Below, one piece after another: positions 1-9,283 of a DNA stretch of 64,000 nt. The stretch comes from Haemophilus paraphrohaemolyticus (GTDB lineage: Bacteria; Pseudomonadota; Gammaproteobacteria; Enterobacterales; Pasteurellaceae). Location: positions 124,001-188,000 of the forward strand of contig NZ_MUXX01000012.1 of assembly GCF_002015045.1 (NCBI RefSeq), written 5' to 3'. The translations under genes and the position numbers were made by a program. Numbering within the stretch: the stretch's first letter is position 1; each line of letters begins with the position of its first letter. The notes under the pieces were generated by a model. It had not been told where the DNA came from and made no database searches. It worked only from the letters and a program-made list of their open reading frames with translations.

Positions 1-1290
<1,290 letters not shown>

Positions 1291-1308
1291 TTAGCAAAAC
1301 ATTAAAAG

Positions 1309-1351
1309 AAAATCACCGCTTGACTTAGAATAAGACAAGCGGTGATTTTTT
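1309..1351. terminator. Bidirectional terminator made of an inverted DNA uptake signal pair
   Basis: The arms AAAATCACCGCTTG (1309-1322) and CAAGCGGTGATTTT (1336-1349) are perfect complements around a 13-nt loop and are followed by a T run. The right arm contains ACAAGCGGT, the Apl-type uptake signal. It lies between the convergent purB and argA genes, so it can stop both transcripts; the T run overlaps the argA stop codon. Confidence 0.85.
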
Positions 1352-2660
1352 ATTTTAAATTCAACACCAAAACCCGCGACTTCCGCTGATGATCGTAATG
1401 TTCGCGTTTATAGGCTGGCAAATCTTCTGTGCCTTTAATTTCAAAGCCTCGTTCTTGGAACCATTGTGTTGTACGAGTAGTGAGTACAAAGAGTTTTTCA
1501 ATGCCCATTTGAATCGCACGGCGTTTAATAGCGTCTAGCAACACATCGCCACGGGAAGAATCGCGATAATCTGGATGCACTGCTACACACGCCATTTCTG
1601 CCATTTTTTCATCTAAATAAGGGTTCAATGCCGCACAAGCAATCACAATTCCATCTCGTTCGATAATAGTATAACGGCTGATTTCAACTTCTAATTGCTC
1701 GCGCGAACGTTTTACCAAAATGCCTTGTTCTTCAAGCGGTCGAATCAGGTTAAGCAAACCAGGGATGTCGTGCGAAGTCGCAATGCGGATATGCTCCGAA
1801 CTCTCTTCAGAAAGCTGTGTGCCGATACCATCACGAGAGAAAAGTTCTTGCAAGAGTGAACCATCTTCTTTATAGCTCAGCAAATGTGAGCGTTTGATCC
1901 CTGAATAGGACGCTTCGATCGCCGCTTGTAAGAAACGAGCGGCAGAGTTGTGGTAATCGTTATTCTCAATAAATTTATTCAGGTAACGCTTTGCCTCGCG
2001 AGGGTGAATATCAGAAATCACTTCACCATTTTCATTCAGCAAACCTTGCTCGCCACAAAAACCAATTAGCTTATCGGCTTTTAGTTTAATCGCAATTTGC
2101 GTTGCAATTTCTTCAAATGGGAGATTAAACATTTCGCCCGTTACTGATGGGGCAATTGGTCCAATCATGACAATCGCATCTTGTTCCAACTGTTGCTGAA
2201 TGCTTTCAACATTGATACGACGAATTTTACCGCTCAAACCAAAGTCGACACCATTTATCACGCCAAGCGGTTGGGCTAAAATCGCATTGCTGCTAACCAC
2301 ATTCAACACGGGCGAGTTTGGCAGGCGAAGAGAGAGTTTGGAGAAAATATCGTAATGCAAACCACCGATCGCTTGCTTTACGTATTCAAGTGTTTCAGGA
2401 TCGGTCACGCGAATATGGTTGTGGTAGTGAGACAAGCGGTTGTTTTTTGCCAATAATTCGTCAATTTGTAGCCGTCCGCCAAATACAATGACCAACTTAA
2501 TACCTAGACTGTGTAGTAGGCTGACATCGTTGGCGATACTCACAAAATTGGAATGAGCAATTGCGTTGCCATCTAGCATAATGACGAACGTTTTGCCTCT
2601 ATGCATATTCACATAGGGCGAGGATTGTCTAAACCATTGGACTAATTCAGTATTACGCAT
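1350..2660 (-). CDS. argA: N-acetylglutamate synthase (amino-acid acetyltransferase)
   Basis: Catalyses the first step of arginine synthesis, acetyl-CoA plus glutamate to N-acetylglutamate, in the cytoplasm. It has 436 residues against 443 in E. coli. The N-terminal two thirds is an amino-acid-kinase-like, arginine-sensing domain ([12 protein letters not shown], then [12 protein letters not shown]), and the last ~140 residues are a GNAT domain with the acetyl-CoA loop [21 protein letters not shown] chose the ATG at 2660, preceded by GAGAGAAAAT, over an in-frame TTG five codons upstream. It lies 53-70 bp downstream of aroA on the same strand. Paired ARG boxes in that gap imply ArgR repression. 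Assignment is secure by near full-length resemblance to E. coli ArgA. Confidence 0.96.
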   Translation of the reverse strand: MRNTELVQWFRQSSPYVNMHRGKTFVIMLDGNAIAHSNFVSIANDVSLLHSLGIKLVIVFGGRLQIDELLAKNNRLSHYHNHIRVTDPETLEYVKQAIGGLHYDIFSKLSLRLPNSPVLNVVSSNAILAQPLGVINGVDFGLSGKIRRINVESIQQQLEQDAIVMIGPIAPSVTGEMFNLPFEEIATQIAIKLKADKLIGFCGEQGLLNENGEVISDIHPREAKRYLNKFIENNDYHNSAARFLQAAIEASYSGIKRSHLLSYKEDGSLLQELFSRDGIGTQLSEESSEHIRIATSHDIPGLLNLIRPLEEQGILVKRSREQLEVEISRYTIIERDGIVIACAALNPYLDEKMAEMACVAVHPDYRDSSRGDVLLDAIKRRAIQMGIEKLFVLTTRTTQWFQERGFEIKGTEDLPAYKREHYDHQRKSRVLVLNLK

Positions 2661-2699
2661 AAGATTTTCTCTCAAATTTTGTGAGTAGTTATAGCTTAG

Positions 2700-2738
2700 T
2701 TTGAATAATTATGCGGATAAAATGAATATTATCTCACT
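2700..2738 (-). promoter_or_regulatory. Tandem ARG boxes (ArgR operator) for argA
   Basis: Two 18-bp sites, 2700-2717 and 2721-2738, each match about 14 of 16 specified positions of the enteric ARG box WNTGAATWWWWATTCANW. Their TGAAT cores start 21 bp apart (2702 and 2723), the standard spacing of paired ArgR boxes. The second box runs into the 3' end of aroA. A TATAAC -10-like hexamer for argA lies just downstream at about 2690. The binding inference rests on consensus and spacing only. Confidence 0.7.
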
Positions 2739-4036
2739 GATAATTTCTCAAATTCCGAAAAATAAGTTGGGAAGGTTTTTGCGGTGCATTTTGGATCTAA
2801 AATCGTCACAGGCGTATTAGATAACGCAATCAATGAAAAACACATCGCCATTCGGTGATCGTTATAGGTTGCGATCTCTGCATGCTTGAATTTCTCTAAT
2901 GCAAGCGGTTGAATTCGGATGAAATCTTCCCCTTCTTCCACTTCCGCCCCTATTTTACGTAGTTCGGTTGCCATTGCAGTTAAGCGGTCGGTCTCTTTTA
3001 CACGCCAGTTATAGATGTTGCGAATAACAGTTTCGCCTTGTGCGAAGAGAGCGGTAGTCGCAATCGTCATCGCTGCATCAGGAATATGGTTCATATCCAT
3101 ATCAATACCGTGCAAATCGCCCTGTTCGGCTTGAATAAAATCGTCGCCCCATGTGATTTTTGCGCCCATTTTCTCTAACACATCAGCAAACAAGCGGTCG
3201 CCTTGGATAGAATTTTTACCAATACCTGTCACTTTCACATTGCCTTTAATTGCTCCAGCCGCTAAGAAATAAGAAGCAGACGAAGCATCGCCTTCCACCA
3301 AATATTTGCTTGGCGAAATATAACGCTGATTGCCTTTAACGCAGAAAGTTTGGTAGTTTTGGTTTTCAACGGTTACGCCAAAATCTTTCATCATCGCAAG
3401 TGTGATGTCGATATAAGGTTTTGAAACCAGATCACCAATAATCTCAATCTCCATATCGTCTTCTGCAAGCGGCGCTGCCATCAATAATGCCGTTAAGAAT
3501 TGGCTAGAAATTGAGCCGTCAATTTTCACTTTACCGCCTTGCAAGCCTTTATTACGGATCGCAATAGGTGGGTAGCTGATATTTTCTAAATAGCATACAT
3601 CAGCCCCAACCTGTTGCAGCGCATCAACCAAGTGCAAAATCGGGCGTTCTTTCATTCTTGGTTCGCCTGTTAAAATTACTTCGGCTTCCTGTTTGCCTTT
3701 TAAGCAAAGTGCCGCTGTTAATGGACGCATCGCTGTTCCCGCATTACCTAAAAAGAGCGATAATCCATTTTGCCAATCAAAGGCACCGCCAACGCCTTCA
3801 ATAGTGCAAACGGTTTTATTTTCGGAAAGTTGGTAGTTCACGCCCAATGCTTTGAGGGCGTTTAGCATATGGCGGATATCATCGCTATCAAGCAAGTTGG
3901 TCACGATCGTGGTGCCCTGAGATAATGCAGCAAGTAGCAAAGCACGGTTTGAAAGGCTTTTTGAGCCAGGTAAGTTGATTTCGCCCTCAACACGAGCGAT
4001 AGGTTGGAGTGTGATTTGTTCGAGTTGTTTTGTCAT
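2729..4036 (-). CDS. aroA: 3-phosphoshikimate 1-carboxyvinyltransferase (EPSP synthase)
   Basis: Shikimate-pathway enzyme that joins phosphoenolpyruvate to shikimate-3-phosphate. It has 435 residues, close to the 427 of E. coli. Visible motifs: [16 protein letters not shown] near residue 23 (shikimate-3-phosphate binding Lys/Ser), [15 protein letters not shown] near residue 96 (PEP-binding hallmark), and [12 protein letters not shown] near residue 390. It is a class I, glyphosate-sensitive type by motif. It is transcribed in the order nif3, aroA, argA; the 126-bp gap from nif3 holds a hairpin repeat (4075-4139) and the gap to argA holds ARG boxes. There is no serC beside it as in enteric bacteria. 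Confidence 0.97.
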   Translation of the reverse strand: MTKQLEQITLQPIARVEGEINLPGSKSLSNRALLLAALSQGTTIVTNLLDSDDIRHMLNALKALGVNYQLSENKTVCTIEGVGGAFDWQNGLSLFLGNAGTAMRPLTAALCLKGKQEAEVILTGEPRMKERPILHLVDALQQVGADVCYLENISYPPIAIRNKGLQGGKVKIDGSISSQFLTALLMAAPLAEDDMEIEIIGDLVSKPYIDITLAMMKDFGVTVENQNYQTFCVKGNQRYISPSKYLVEGDASSASYFLAAGAIKGNVKVTGIGKNSIQGDRLFADVLEKMGAKITWGDDFIQAEQGDLHGIDMDMNHIPDAAMTIATTALFAQGETVIRNIYNWRVKETDRLTAMATELRKIGAEVEEGEDFIRIQPLALEKFKHAEIATYNDHRMAMCFSLIALSNTPVTILDPKCTAKTFPTYFSEFEKLSVR

Positions 4037-4074
4037 AAAGATCTAGTGATTAAATGTTGTGTTTGTATACATAT

Positions 4075-4139
4075 CCCTTTCTCTGGCTGCAGATTCTGAA
4101 CGAATCCGTAGCCTGTCTCTCTCCCACAAGGGAAGAGAG
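4075..4139. repeat. CTCTC-type hairpin repeat, copy 1
   Basis: Intergenic element with an inner hairpin (GGCTGCAGATTC at 4085-4096 against GAATCCGTAGCC at 4101-4112) followed by an outer hairpin, CTCTCTCCC-ACAA-GGGAAGAGAG (4116-4139). A second copy at 29261-29328 keeps the frame CTGTCTCTCTC...ACAAGGG..AGAGAG but has an entirely different inner stem. It sits between nif3 and aroA on their shared transcript and could act as a terminator or processing site. Confidence 0.6.
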
Positions 4140-4162
4140 TGGATAAAAAGTAAGGCATAAAT

Positions 4163-4933
4163 TTATGCTGGGTTATCAATATCTACAAAAGTGACATCCA
4201 GTTGATACTCTTTAGCAAGCCATTCACCGAGGGCTTTTACGCCATCGCGTTCGGTAGCGTGGTGTCCTGCTGCAAAGAAATAGATCCCTTGCTCGCGGGC
4301 TGAATGTGTGGTTTGTTCAGAAATTTCGCCTGTAATAAAGGCATCAATGCCTTTAGCTGCGGCTAAATCAATATAACCTTGTCCGCCACCTGTGCAGATT
4401 GCCACAGTTTTGATCAGTTTATGCGGGTAATCCGCAATAAATTCATCGCATACCGTTGGTTTACGGTTTAATGCTTTCTCAATTCGAGCAGCCATCTCTT
4501 TGGCAGAAATCGGCGTTTCCAGCTCGCCATAAACAGGGATCGAATGTGGCTTATCTTCCAAACTGACCAGATTACGCACGCCTAAATAGTTCGCAAGTTG
4601 GGCATTATTACCCAATTGAGGATGAATATCGAGCGGTAAATGGTAACCGAAAAGGTTGATGTCGTGAATTAAAAGCTGTTTGATGCGTTTACCTTTCATG
4701 CCACGGATACAAGGTGTTTCGCTTTTCCAAAAGTAGCCGTGATGCACCAAAATCGCATCGGCATTGAGCTCAATGGCCTTTTCAATCAGCGGAAACGTTG
4801 CAGTAACGCCTGTGACGATTTTTTGGATATGTTTACGCCCTTCGACTTGTAAACCGTTAGGTGCATAGTCTGCAATTTGTTTAGCGTTTAGTTTGGTATC
4901 TAAGATTTGTTCTAGTTCGAGATTGGTTAGCAT
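4163..4933 (-). CDS. Nif3/YbgI-family dinuclear metal-binding protein
   Basis: Member of the Nif3-like, GTP cyclohydrolase I type 2-like family (256 residues). E. coli YbgI, which it resembles almost end to end, forms a toroidal hexamer with a two-metal site; the biological reaction is not established. Metal-ligand motifs are visible: VHHGYFW near residue 63, DIHPQLGNN near residue 102, and GHHATERDGV near residue 222, which supplies the final His and Glu. The start ATG at 4933 is preceded by AAGGATT on the minus strand. That start overlaps the start codon of the divergent gene at 4932 within the single palindrome CATG. It is the first gene of a possible nif3-aroA-argA unit. Confidence 0.9.
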   Translation of the reverse strand: MLTNLELEQILDTKLNAKQIADYAPNGLQVEGRKHIQKIVTGVTATFPLIEKAIELNADAILVHHGYFWKSETPCIRGMKGKRIKQLLIHDINLFGYHLPLDIHPQLGNNAQLANYLGVRNLVSLEDKPHSIPVYGELETPISAKEMAARIEKALNRKPTVCDEFIADYPHKLIKTVAICTGGGQGYIDLAAAKGIDAFITGEISEQTTHSAREQGIYFFAAGHHATERDGVKALGEWLAKEYQLDVTFVDIDNPA

Positions 4934-5195
4934 GGGAATCCTTTATCTTTTATTTTATATTGCCGCTCTTATTTCGCTCTTCTCGCCTGAAACGAAAAGC
5001 ATTGATACAGGGGTAATTGGGGCACTCGTGATGGGCTTGATTACCGTTAAGCTTCACAATAAATATCACAATATTCAATTACCACAAATCTTGGGATTCT
5101 TTGGTGGCTCGCGCTTTGTGCCTATTGTGACTGCCTTTTCAGCCATTTTTGTGGGTGCAATCTTCTTCCTCATTTGGTCAACATTCCAAAATTGA
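4932..5195 (+). CDS. Small hydrophobic membrane protein, unknown function
   Basis: 87-residue protein that I do not recognise. Hydropathy read by eye gives a first membrane segment at residues 2-14 (GILYLLFYIAALI), a second around GVIGALVMGLITV (residues 27-39), and a C-terminal segment VPIVTAFSAIFVGAIFFLIW. I chose the ATG at 4932 because the protein then starts directly with its first hydrophobic segment; an in-frame TTG at 4893 would add 13 polar residues read from inside nif3. The Shine-Dalgarno sequence is weak. Its start overlaps that of nif3 head to head, so its promoter, if it has one, must lie inside nif3. Function unknown. Confidence 0.6.
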   Translation: MGILYLLFYIAALISLFSPETKSIDTGVIGALVMGLITVKLHNKYHNIQLPQILGFFGGSRFVPIVTAFSAIFVGAIFFLIWSTFQN

Positions 5196-5208
5196 TTGGT
5201 CTCAGTAG

Positions 5209-5310
5209 GTGAATATATTACCTCAATGGGGAGGGGGAATTGGCACTTACTTCTACGGTTTCTTAATGCGTTTATGCGGAGCGGTTAGTTTACACCATAT
5301 GGTTTCCCCT
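5209..5310 (+). pseudogene. Possible remnant of a PTS sugar permease (EIIC) gene
   Basis: In the frame starting at GTG 5209 the sequence reads GIGTYFYGFLMRL, a few residues, then LHHMVSPLL. This resembles the conserved block of glucose-family EIIC permeases (YGFxERxxxPFGLHHIWNVPF in E. coli PtsG) and then runs into unrelated sequence. Only about 35 codons are present, with no upstream or downstream domain. The reading is suggestive rather than proven; chance similarity of a hydrophobic frame is the alternative. Confidence 0.3.
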
Positions 5311-5335
5311 TTGTTATGCTTGTTTATTTTTAAGG

Positions 5336-7048
5336 TTATTTATTCATAAATTGATTACTCAATGTAATCATTTGCAAGAACAATGCAAGAGGTGGTTTTT
5401 CGCTTTTAATTTGCACACCTTCTGCGTTGAAGTTTTCAACTTGTCCACGGCGATCTAGATGGAATTGTTCGCCGTCTGGCATAATCGCAACATTCCATTG
5501 GTGGTTGGACGCCAGTACCCAAAGGCGGTTATTCGGTTTAGATAAATCAATGCCTTGGGTGTAATCATTCGCAGGATTAAGCACACCAAAGAACTGGCTA
5601 AAGAGAGTTGGCATAATGTCTAAATGGCTAGAAAGCTGGTTGTATAATTGCCCTTCGCCTTGCCAATAGAACATCAATGGCACTTCTAATCGTTCTGTTG
5701 AGAAACTGTTTTTCATTTTCTCTGCGTTAGCTAAATCGGCAGTCAGTATCACCAAGGTTCTACCCATTAGAGCTTTGTTTTCAAGCTGTTGCCAGATTGT
5801 TTCAATTTGCTGATTAATCTGGTTTTCAGAGGTCATATTTAACTGTAGATAGCTAAAGAATGGCTTATTTGCTTCCTGTTTTGTCAGCCACGTTTGCCAC
5901 GCATTCAGTGCTTGTTCATTATCTTCCGTTTTGGCTAAAGGCATATTTGCAAATAACGCACGGTGATAGAGCGGTTCAGCAAAGTTGTTTGCAGAGAATA
6001 AGGCGAATTGATAGCCATATTTTTTAAAGGCTGTCATTAACGGCGAACTCGTTTTTTCGTTCAATACCGCATCAATATATTTTCCGCTTAATCCGTAGAA
6101 AATCCCCAATGTGCTGGCCATTGGTGTATCGCCACTCGCATAGTGGTGCATAAAGCGGTAGGATTTTCCCGCTATTTTGCGAACAAATGGCATCTGCTCG
6201 CCATCAATCGCTTGATTGGTTAAGCCTGAGACGTTAATCAACAACACATTTACTTCAGGCGTTTTGGTCATTTGAAGCATTTGTTTTGGGTAGTCTAAAT
6301 AGAAAGTATCTAAACGCCCTGTCTGCTCAATGGTTTGTTCCATTTTTTCCATATCGACTAAGCCGTGTTTTTCTAAGAAACTACGTGCTGTCATTGGGTA
6401 GGAAAGTGGGTAATTTGCCTTTTGCGAAGTAATTGGGCGATTGATGCTCATATCTGCCCATGCATAAATAAGGTGGGTCGCGATAAAGCAACTCAAGAAA
6501 AACATCGCAACATATTTGCCCCACGTTTGGCGGTTGAAACTACGTAATTTTTGCCAACACCAACGGGAGTAGAGCATTTCTGCCAGTAAAATCAGTGGCA
6601 TTGGTACGAACAGTAATTGCCATTGGCGAGAGAGTTCGCCGTTGTCAGGATTGACTAATAAGTCCCAAACAAGCGGTGATAAATGTAGATAAAATTGCTT
6701 AAAGATTTCGGTATCAACCAAGAGCAACGTTTGCCCAATGGTAGCAAAAATGACCGAAAAGCCACGGAAACCGCGCTCATTGCGGATTAAAAAACTAAGT
6801 GGGAAAAGGCAGAGTAGATAAAAGGCAAAAACAACGAAGCTGAAATGACCAAAAAGGCTGATGAAAAAATAGAGTTTACCGACCAACGTATTCGGCCAGT
6901 CGGCATTAAAAGCATAACGAGAGGCAATTAAAATCGCCACGACAATATTAAAAAGTGCAAACCAATGCCCCCACGTAATACGCTGCGAGGTTTGTTCGCG
7001 GTATTGGAGTGTGTTGGTTGGAAATAATTGACGTAGGCGATTAAGCAT
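5336..7048 (-). CDS. yejM: YejM/PbgA-type inner-membrane LPS homeostasis protein
   Basis: 570-residue inner-membrane protein with five N-terminal membrane segments (about residues 28-195) and a periplasmic sulfatase-fold domain. It follows E. coli YejM (PbgA/LapC, 586 residues) from end to end: ITWGHWFALFNI near residue 24, FGHFSFVVFAFYLL near 65, and SYPMTARSFLEKHGL near 218. In E. coli the protein senses periplasmic lipid A and restrains LapB/FtsH degradation of LpxC; the same role is inferred here. The sulfatase-like domain lacks an obvious catalytic Cys/Ser nucleophile motif, as expected for this family. It follows yejL by 3 bp, the same pairing as in E. coli. Confidence 0.93.
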   Translation of the reverse strand: MLNRLRQLFPTNTLQYREQTSQRITWGHWFALFNIVVAILIASRYAFNADWPNTLVGKLYFFISLFGHFSFVVFAFYLLCLFPLSFLIRNERGFRGFSVIFATIGQTLLLVDTEIFKQFYLHLSPLVWDLLVNPDNGELSRQWQLLFVPMPLILLAEMLYSRWCWQKLRSFNRQTWGKYVAMFFLSCFIATHLIYAWADMSINRPITSQKANYPLSYPMTARSFLEKHGLVDMEKMEQTIEQTGRLDTFYLDYPKQMLQMTKTPEVNVLLINVSGLTNQAIDGEQMPFVRKIAGKSYRFMHHYASGDTPMASTLGIFYGLSGKYIDAVLNEKTSSPLMTAFKKYGYQFALFSANNFAEPLYHRALFANMPLAKTEDNEQALNAWQTWLTKQEANKPFFSYLQLNMTSENQINQQIETIWQQLENKALMGRTLVILTADLANAEKMKNSFSTERLEVPLMFYWQGEGQLYNQLSSHLDIMPTLFSQFFGVLNPANDYTQGIDLSKPNNRLWVLASNHQWNVAIMPDGEQFHLDRRGQVENFNAEGVQIKSEKPPLALFLQMITLSNQFMNK

Positions 7049-7051
7049 AGG

Positions 7052-7273
7052 TTATTTTGCTTTTAAAGAGTGTTTTAACGAATTGGCAAAAGCCTCAGCA
7101 AGGCGTTCACGCTGTTGTTCATCTTGCACACGGTTTTGGATAATGTTAGTAACCATATTGCCAAGCACCATAAGTGATAAATCAGCAGGTGCTTTGTGTT
7201 GTTCTAATACGATAAATAAATCTTGTAATAAGGTATCGAATTGATTGTTTTGATATTTAGATTTTACAGCCAT
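7052..7273 (-). CDS. yejL: YejL family protein (DUF1414)
   Basis: Small cytoplasmic protein (73 residues) of unknown function. [20 protein letters not shown] is nearly identical to the core of E. coli YejL. I chose the ATG at 7273 ([10 protein letters not shown]) with CAAGAAA upstream, over a TTG that would add ten residues. It lies 3 bp before yejM on the same strand and the pair is conserved across gamma-proteobacteria, so a linked role in envelope maintenance is possible but unproven. Confidence 0.9.
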   Translation of the reverse strand: MAVKSKYQNNQFDTLLQDLFIVLEQHKAPADLSLMVLGNMVTNIIQNRVQDEQQRERLAEAFANSLKHSLKAK

Positions 7274-7361
7274 GTTGATTTTCTTGAGTGAATAATTGGG
7301 CAAATACTAGCATATTTTTAGTAAAATAGAGAGAAATAAGCGGTCGAAAATGGATTTTTCT

Positions 7362-7407
7362 TTGCAAAAAGAGGTAGAAATCTATAAAATGAACAACTGT
7401 TCATTTT
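7362..7407 (+). promoter_or_regulatory. acrRAB promoter with TetR-family operator
   Basis: A -35 TTGCAA (7362-7367) and a -10 TAAAAT (7385-7390) are separated by 17 bp. A perfect 10-bp inverted repeat, AAAATGAACA-AC-TGTTCATTTT (7386-7407), covers the -10 and start-site region. The TGAACA/TGTTCA core is typical of AcrR/TtgR-like operators. It is predicted to bind the TetR protein encoded immediately downstream and give autorepression of the efflux operon. Confidence 0.75.
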
Positions 7408-7424
7408 GGAAAATGGAGAGTGAA

Positions 7425-8012
7425 ATGCAGAAAACGGAAATACAAAAAAACGAAGTGCAAAGTTCATCAAAAGATGAGATGGCTCGCCAAATTCTTTCCG
7501 TGACTGAAATACTCATCGCAGAGATTGGCATTCAAAACCTTTCTATGCGAAAAATTGCAACCAGAGCGAACTTAGCATTAGGAACGCTCTATTTATATTT
7601 TAAGACCAAAGACGATTTATTAAATAAGCTGGCTTACGATTTATGTGACCGTTTTACGCATTATGTGCAAAATGGCTATGATGAAACTGACACGCTGTTT
7701 AATCGTTACCGCAAGATGTTTGAAAACAAGTTGGCATTTTTGCGAGATAACCCAACGGTCGCAACGAATTTATCGCAATATCAAGCGATGCTTGGCTTTA
7801 ATGAGATTATTGAGCGATTGATTCACGATGATGATTTTATCTGGAATAAGTTTGTGCGAGATGGGCAGAAGCAGGGCGTCATCGCTCAAATGCCAGCGGA
7901 ATTATTGCACGTTTTGGGTATTGGAATTGTGGTGGAAATTGCTTATTTACAGCAATTGACGCAAAAAGAGTATTCGAAGGAAACAATAGAACAAATGCTA
8001 TTGTGTTCTTGA
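7425..8012 (+). CDS. acrR: TetR-family transcriptional repressor of the efflux operon
   Basis: 195-residue TetR-family regulator. The N-terminal helix-turn-helix is LSMRKIATRANLALGTLYLYF (about residues 41-61); the remainder is a ligand-binding helical domain. Several upstream in-frame starts exist (7350, 7389, 7413), but the promoter and palindromic operator at 7362-7407 exclude the first two. The ATG at 7425 has a good GGAGAGTG site, so I chose it. The order regulator, membrane fusion protein, RND pump matches the H. influenzae HI0893-HI0895 AcrRAB arrangement. Expected role: local repressor released by pump substrates. Ligand unknown. Confidence 0.85.
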   Translation: MQKTEIQKNEVQSSSKDEMARQILSVTEILIAEIGIQNLSMRKIATRANLALGTLYLYFKTKDDLLNKLAYDLCDRFTHYVQNGYDETDTLFNRYRKMFENKLAFLRDNPTVATNLSQYQAMLGFNEIIERLIHDDDFIWNKFVRDGQKQGVIAQMPAELLHVLGIGIVVEIAYLQQLTQKEYSKETIEQMLLCS

Positions 8013-8065
8013 AAAGCAATTACGGTGTAAATCGTTTATTTTTATTTAAATATATTGGAGAAAAC

Positions 8066-9271
8066 ATGACAACAGAAAACCAAAAGCCTTCTCGTGGCAG
8101 AAAGTTTCTTATTGTAGTAACGCTATTGGTTGTGCTTGTTGCTTTTGCAGGCGTAGCAGGAATGCAACGTTTTATCGCAGGCAAGAAAGCGGAAGCTGCA
8201 GCGAATATGCCTGAAACGGTGAGTGAAATCACTGCAATGGAGGTGCAACCTCGCGAATGGACGCCTTACCTTTCAGCAGTAGGTTATGTTCGTCCGAACC
8301 AAGGGGCGATGTTAGGTGCGGAATCTTCTGGTACGGTAAAAAGTGTGAATGTGAAATCAGGGCAGCGTGTCAATAAAGGTGATTTATTGGTGGAGTTTGA
8401 TGATGCTGTTGAAGTGGCGACTTTGAAAGCGTCTCAAGCACAATTGCCAAATGCCAAAGTTACCTTAGATCGTTATCGTAACTTAGTGGCATCTAACAGT
8501 GCTTCAAAAGCGGAATTAGACAATGCTCAAGCAACCTATAATCAATTAGTGGCAAATATTGAGTCATTAAAAGCTTCAATTGCACGCCGTAAAATTTATG
8601 CTCCATTTAGCGGTTTTGCAGGTATCGTGAATGTGAACGTAGGTCAATACATCACAACCGGTACAGAAATTGTGCGTGTTGAAGATCAAAGTTCAATGAA
8701 AGTGCGTTTTACGCTTCCTCAAACAGATGTTGAGAATATTTTTGTGGGTCAAAAAGTGACTGCAGAAGTGGATGCGTTAGTGGGGCAAACCTTCCCAGCG
8801 GAAATTGTAGCAATCGATCCTGCAGTTGATCGCAATACGGGTTTAATTAACGTTGAAGCGGTAATTACTGAAGGTGGTAACAAATTGCTTTCAGGTATGT
8901 TTGTGCGTTTAAATGTGGCATTGCCAACTGAAAAAGCACAAATCGTGGTGCCACAAATTGCGGTTACTTACACGATGTATGGTGAAACTATTTATGTGCT
9001 TGAGCAACTTTCAGATGAAGATAAAGCACTTGTAAGCAAAATGGCAGAGCAAAATCCGAAATTAGATGCAAATAAAATGTATCGTGCAAAACAAGTGGAA
9101 GTAAGAACCAAAGACCGTAACGGTATCTACGCACAATTAGCGAAAGGCGTGAAAGCGGGTGATGTTATCGTAACGGGCGGTTTCCAGCGTTTAAATAATC
9201 ATTCACTTATCATTGTTTCTGATCAAGAAGCTGTTGGTGTAACCGTACCTGCGAAAAGTAGTAAACTTTAA
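8066..9271 (+). CDS. acrA: RND efflux periplasmic adaptor (membrane fusion protein)
   Basis: 401-residue HlyD/AcrA-type adaptor that bridges an inner-membrane RND pump and an outer-membrane TolC-like channel. An N-terminal hydrophobic anchor (FLIVVTLLVVLVAFAGVAGM, residues 15-34) precedes a lipoyl half-motif (GTVKSVNVKSGQRVNKGDLL), an alpha-hairpin (residues ~120-170), and the second lipoyl half (RKIYAPFSGFAGIVNVNVGQ). There is no lipobox Cys, so it appears membrane-anchored rather than lipidated. The ATG at 8066 has TTGGAGAA upstream; the longer frame from 8003 would overlap acrR and lacks a site. It lies 53 bp after acrR and 12 bp before acrB. No outer-membrane channel gene is in the cluster. 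Confidence 0.93.
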   Translation: MTTENQKPSRGRKFLIVVTLLVVLVAFAGVAGMQRFIAGKKAEAAANMPETVSEITAMEVQPREWTPYLSAVGYVRPNQGAMLGAESSGTVKSVNVKSGQRVNKGDLLVEFDDAVEVATLKASQAQLPNAKVTLDRYRNLVASNSASKAELDNAQATYNQLVANIESLKASIARRKIYAPFSGFAGIVNVNVGQYITTGTEIVRVEDQSSMKVRFTLPQTDVENIFVGQKVTAEVDALVGQTFPAEIVAIDPAVDRNTGLINVEAVITEGGNKLLSGMFVRLNVALPTEKAQIVVPQIAVTYTMYGETIYVLEQLSDEDKALVSKMAEQNPKLDANKMYRAKQVEVRTKDRNGIYAQLAKGVKAGDVIVTGGFQRLNNHSLIIVSDQEAVGVTVPAKSSKL

Positions 9272-9283
9272 TTGAGGTAATCA

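Noticed and set aside
7350..7424. N-terminal extension of the TetR gene from earlier starts
   Set aside because: These codons overlap the promoter and operator, and the extra residues do not resemble TetR N-termini.
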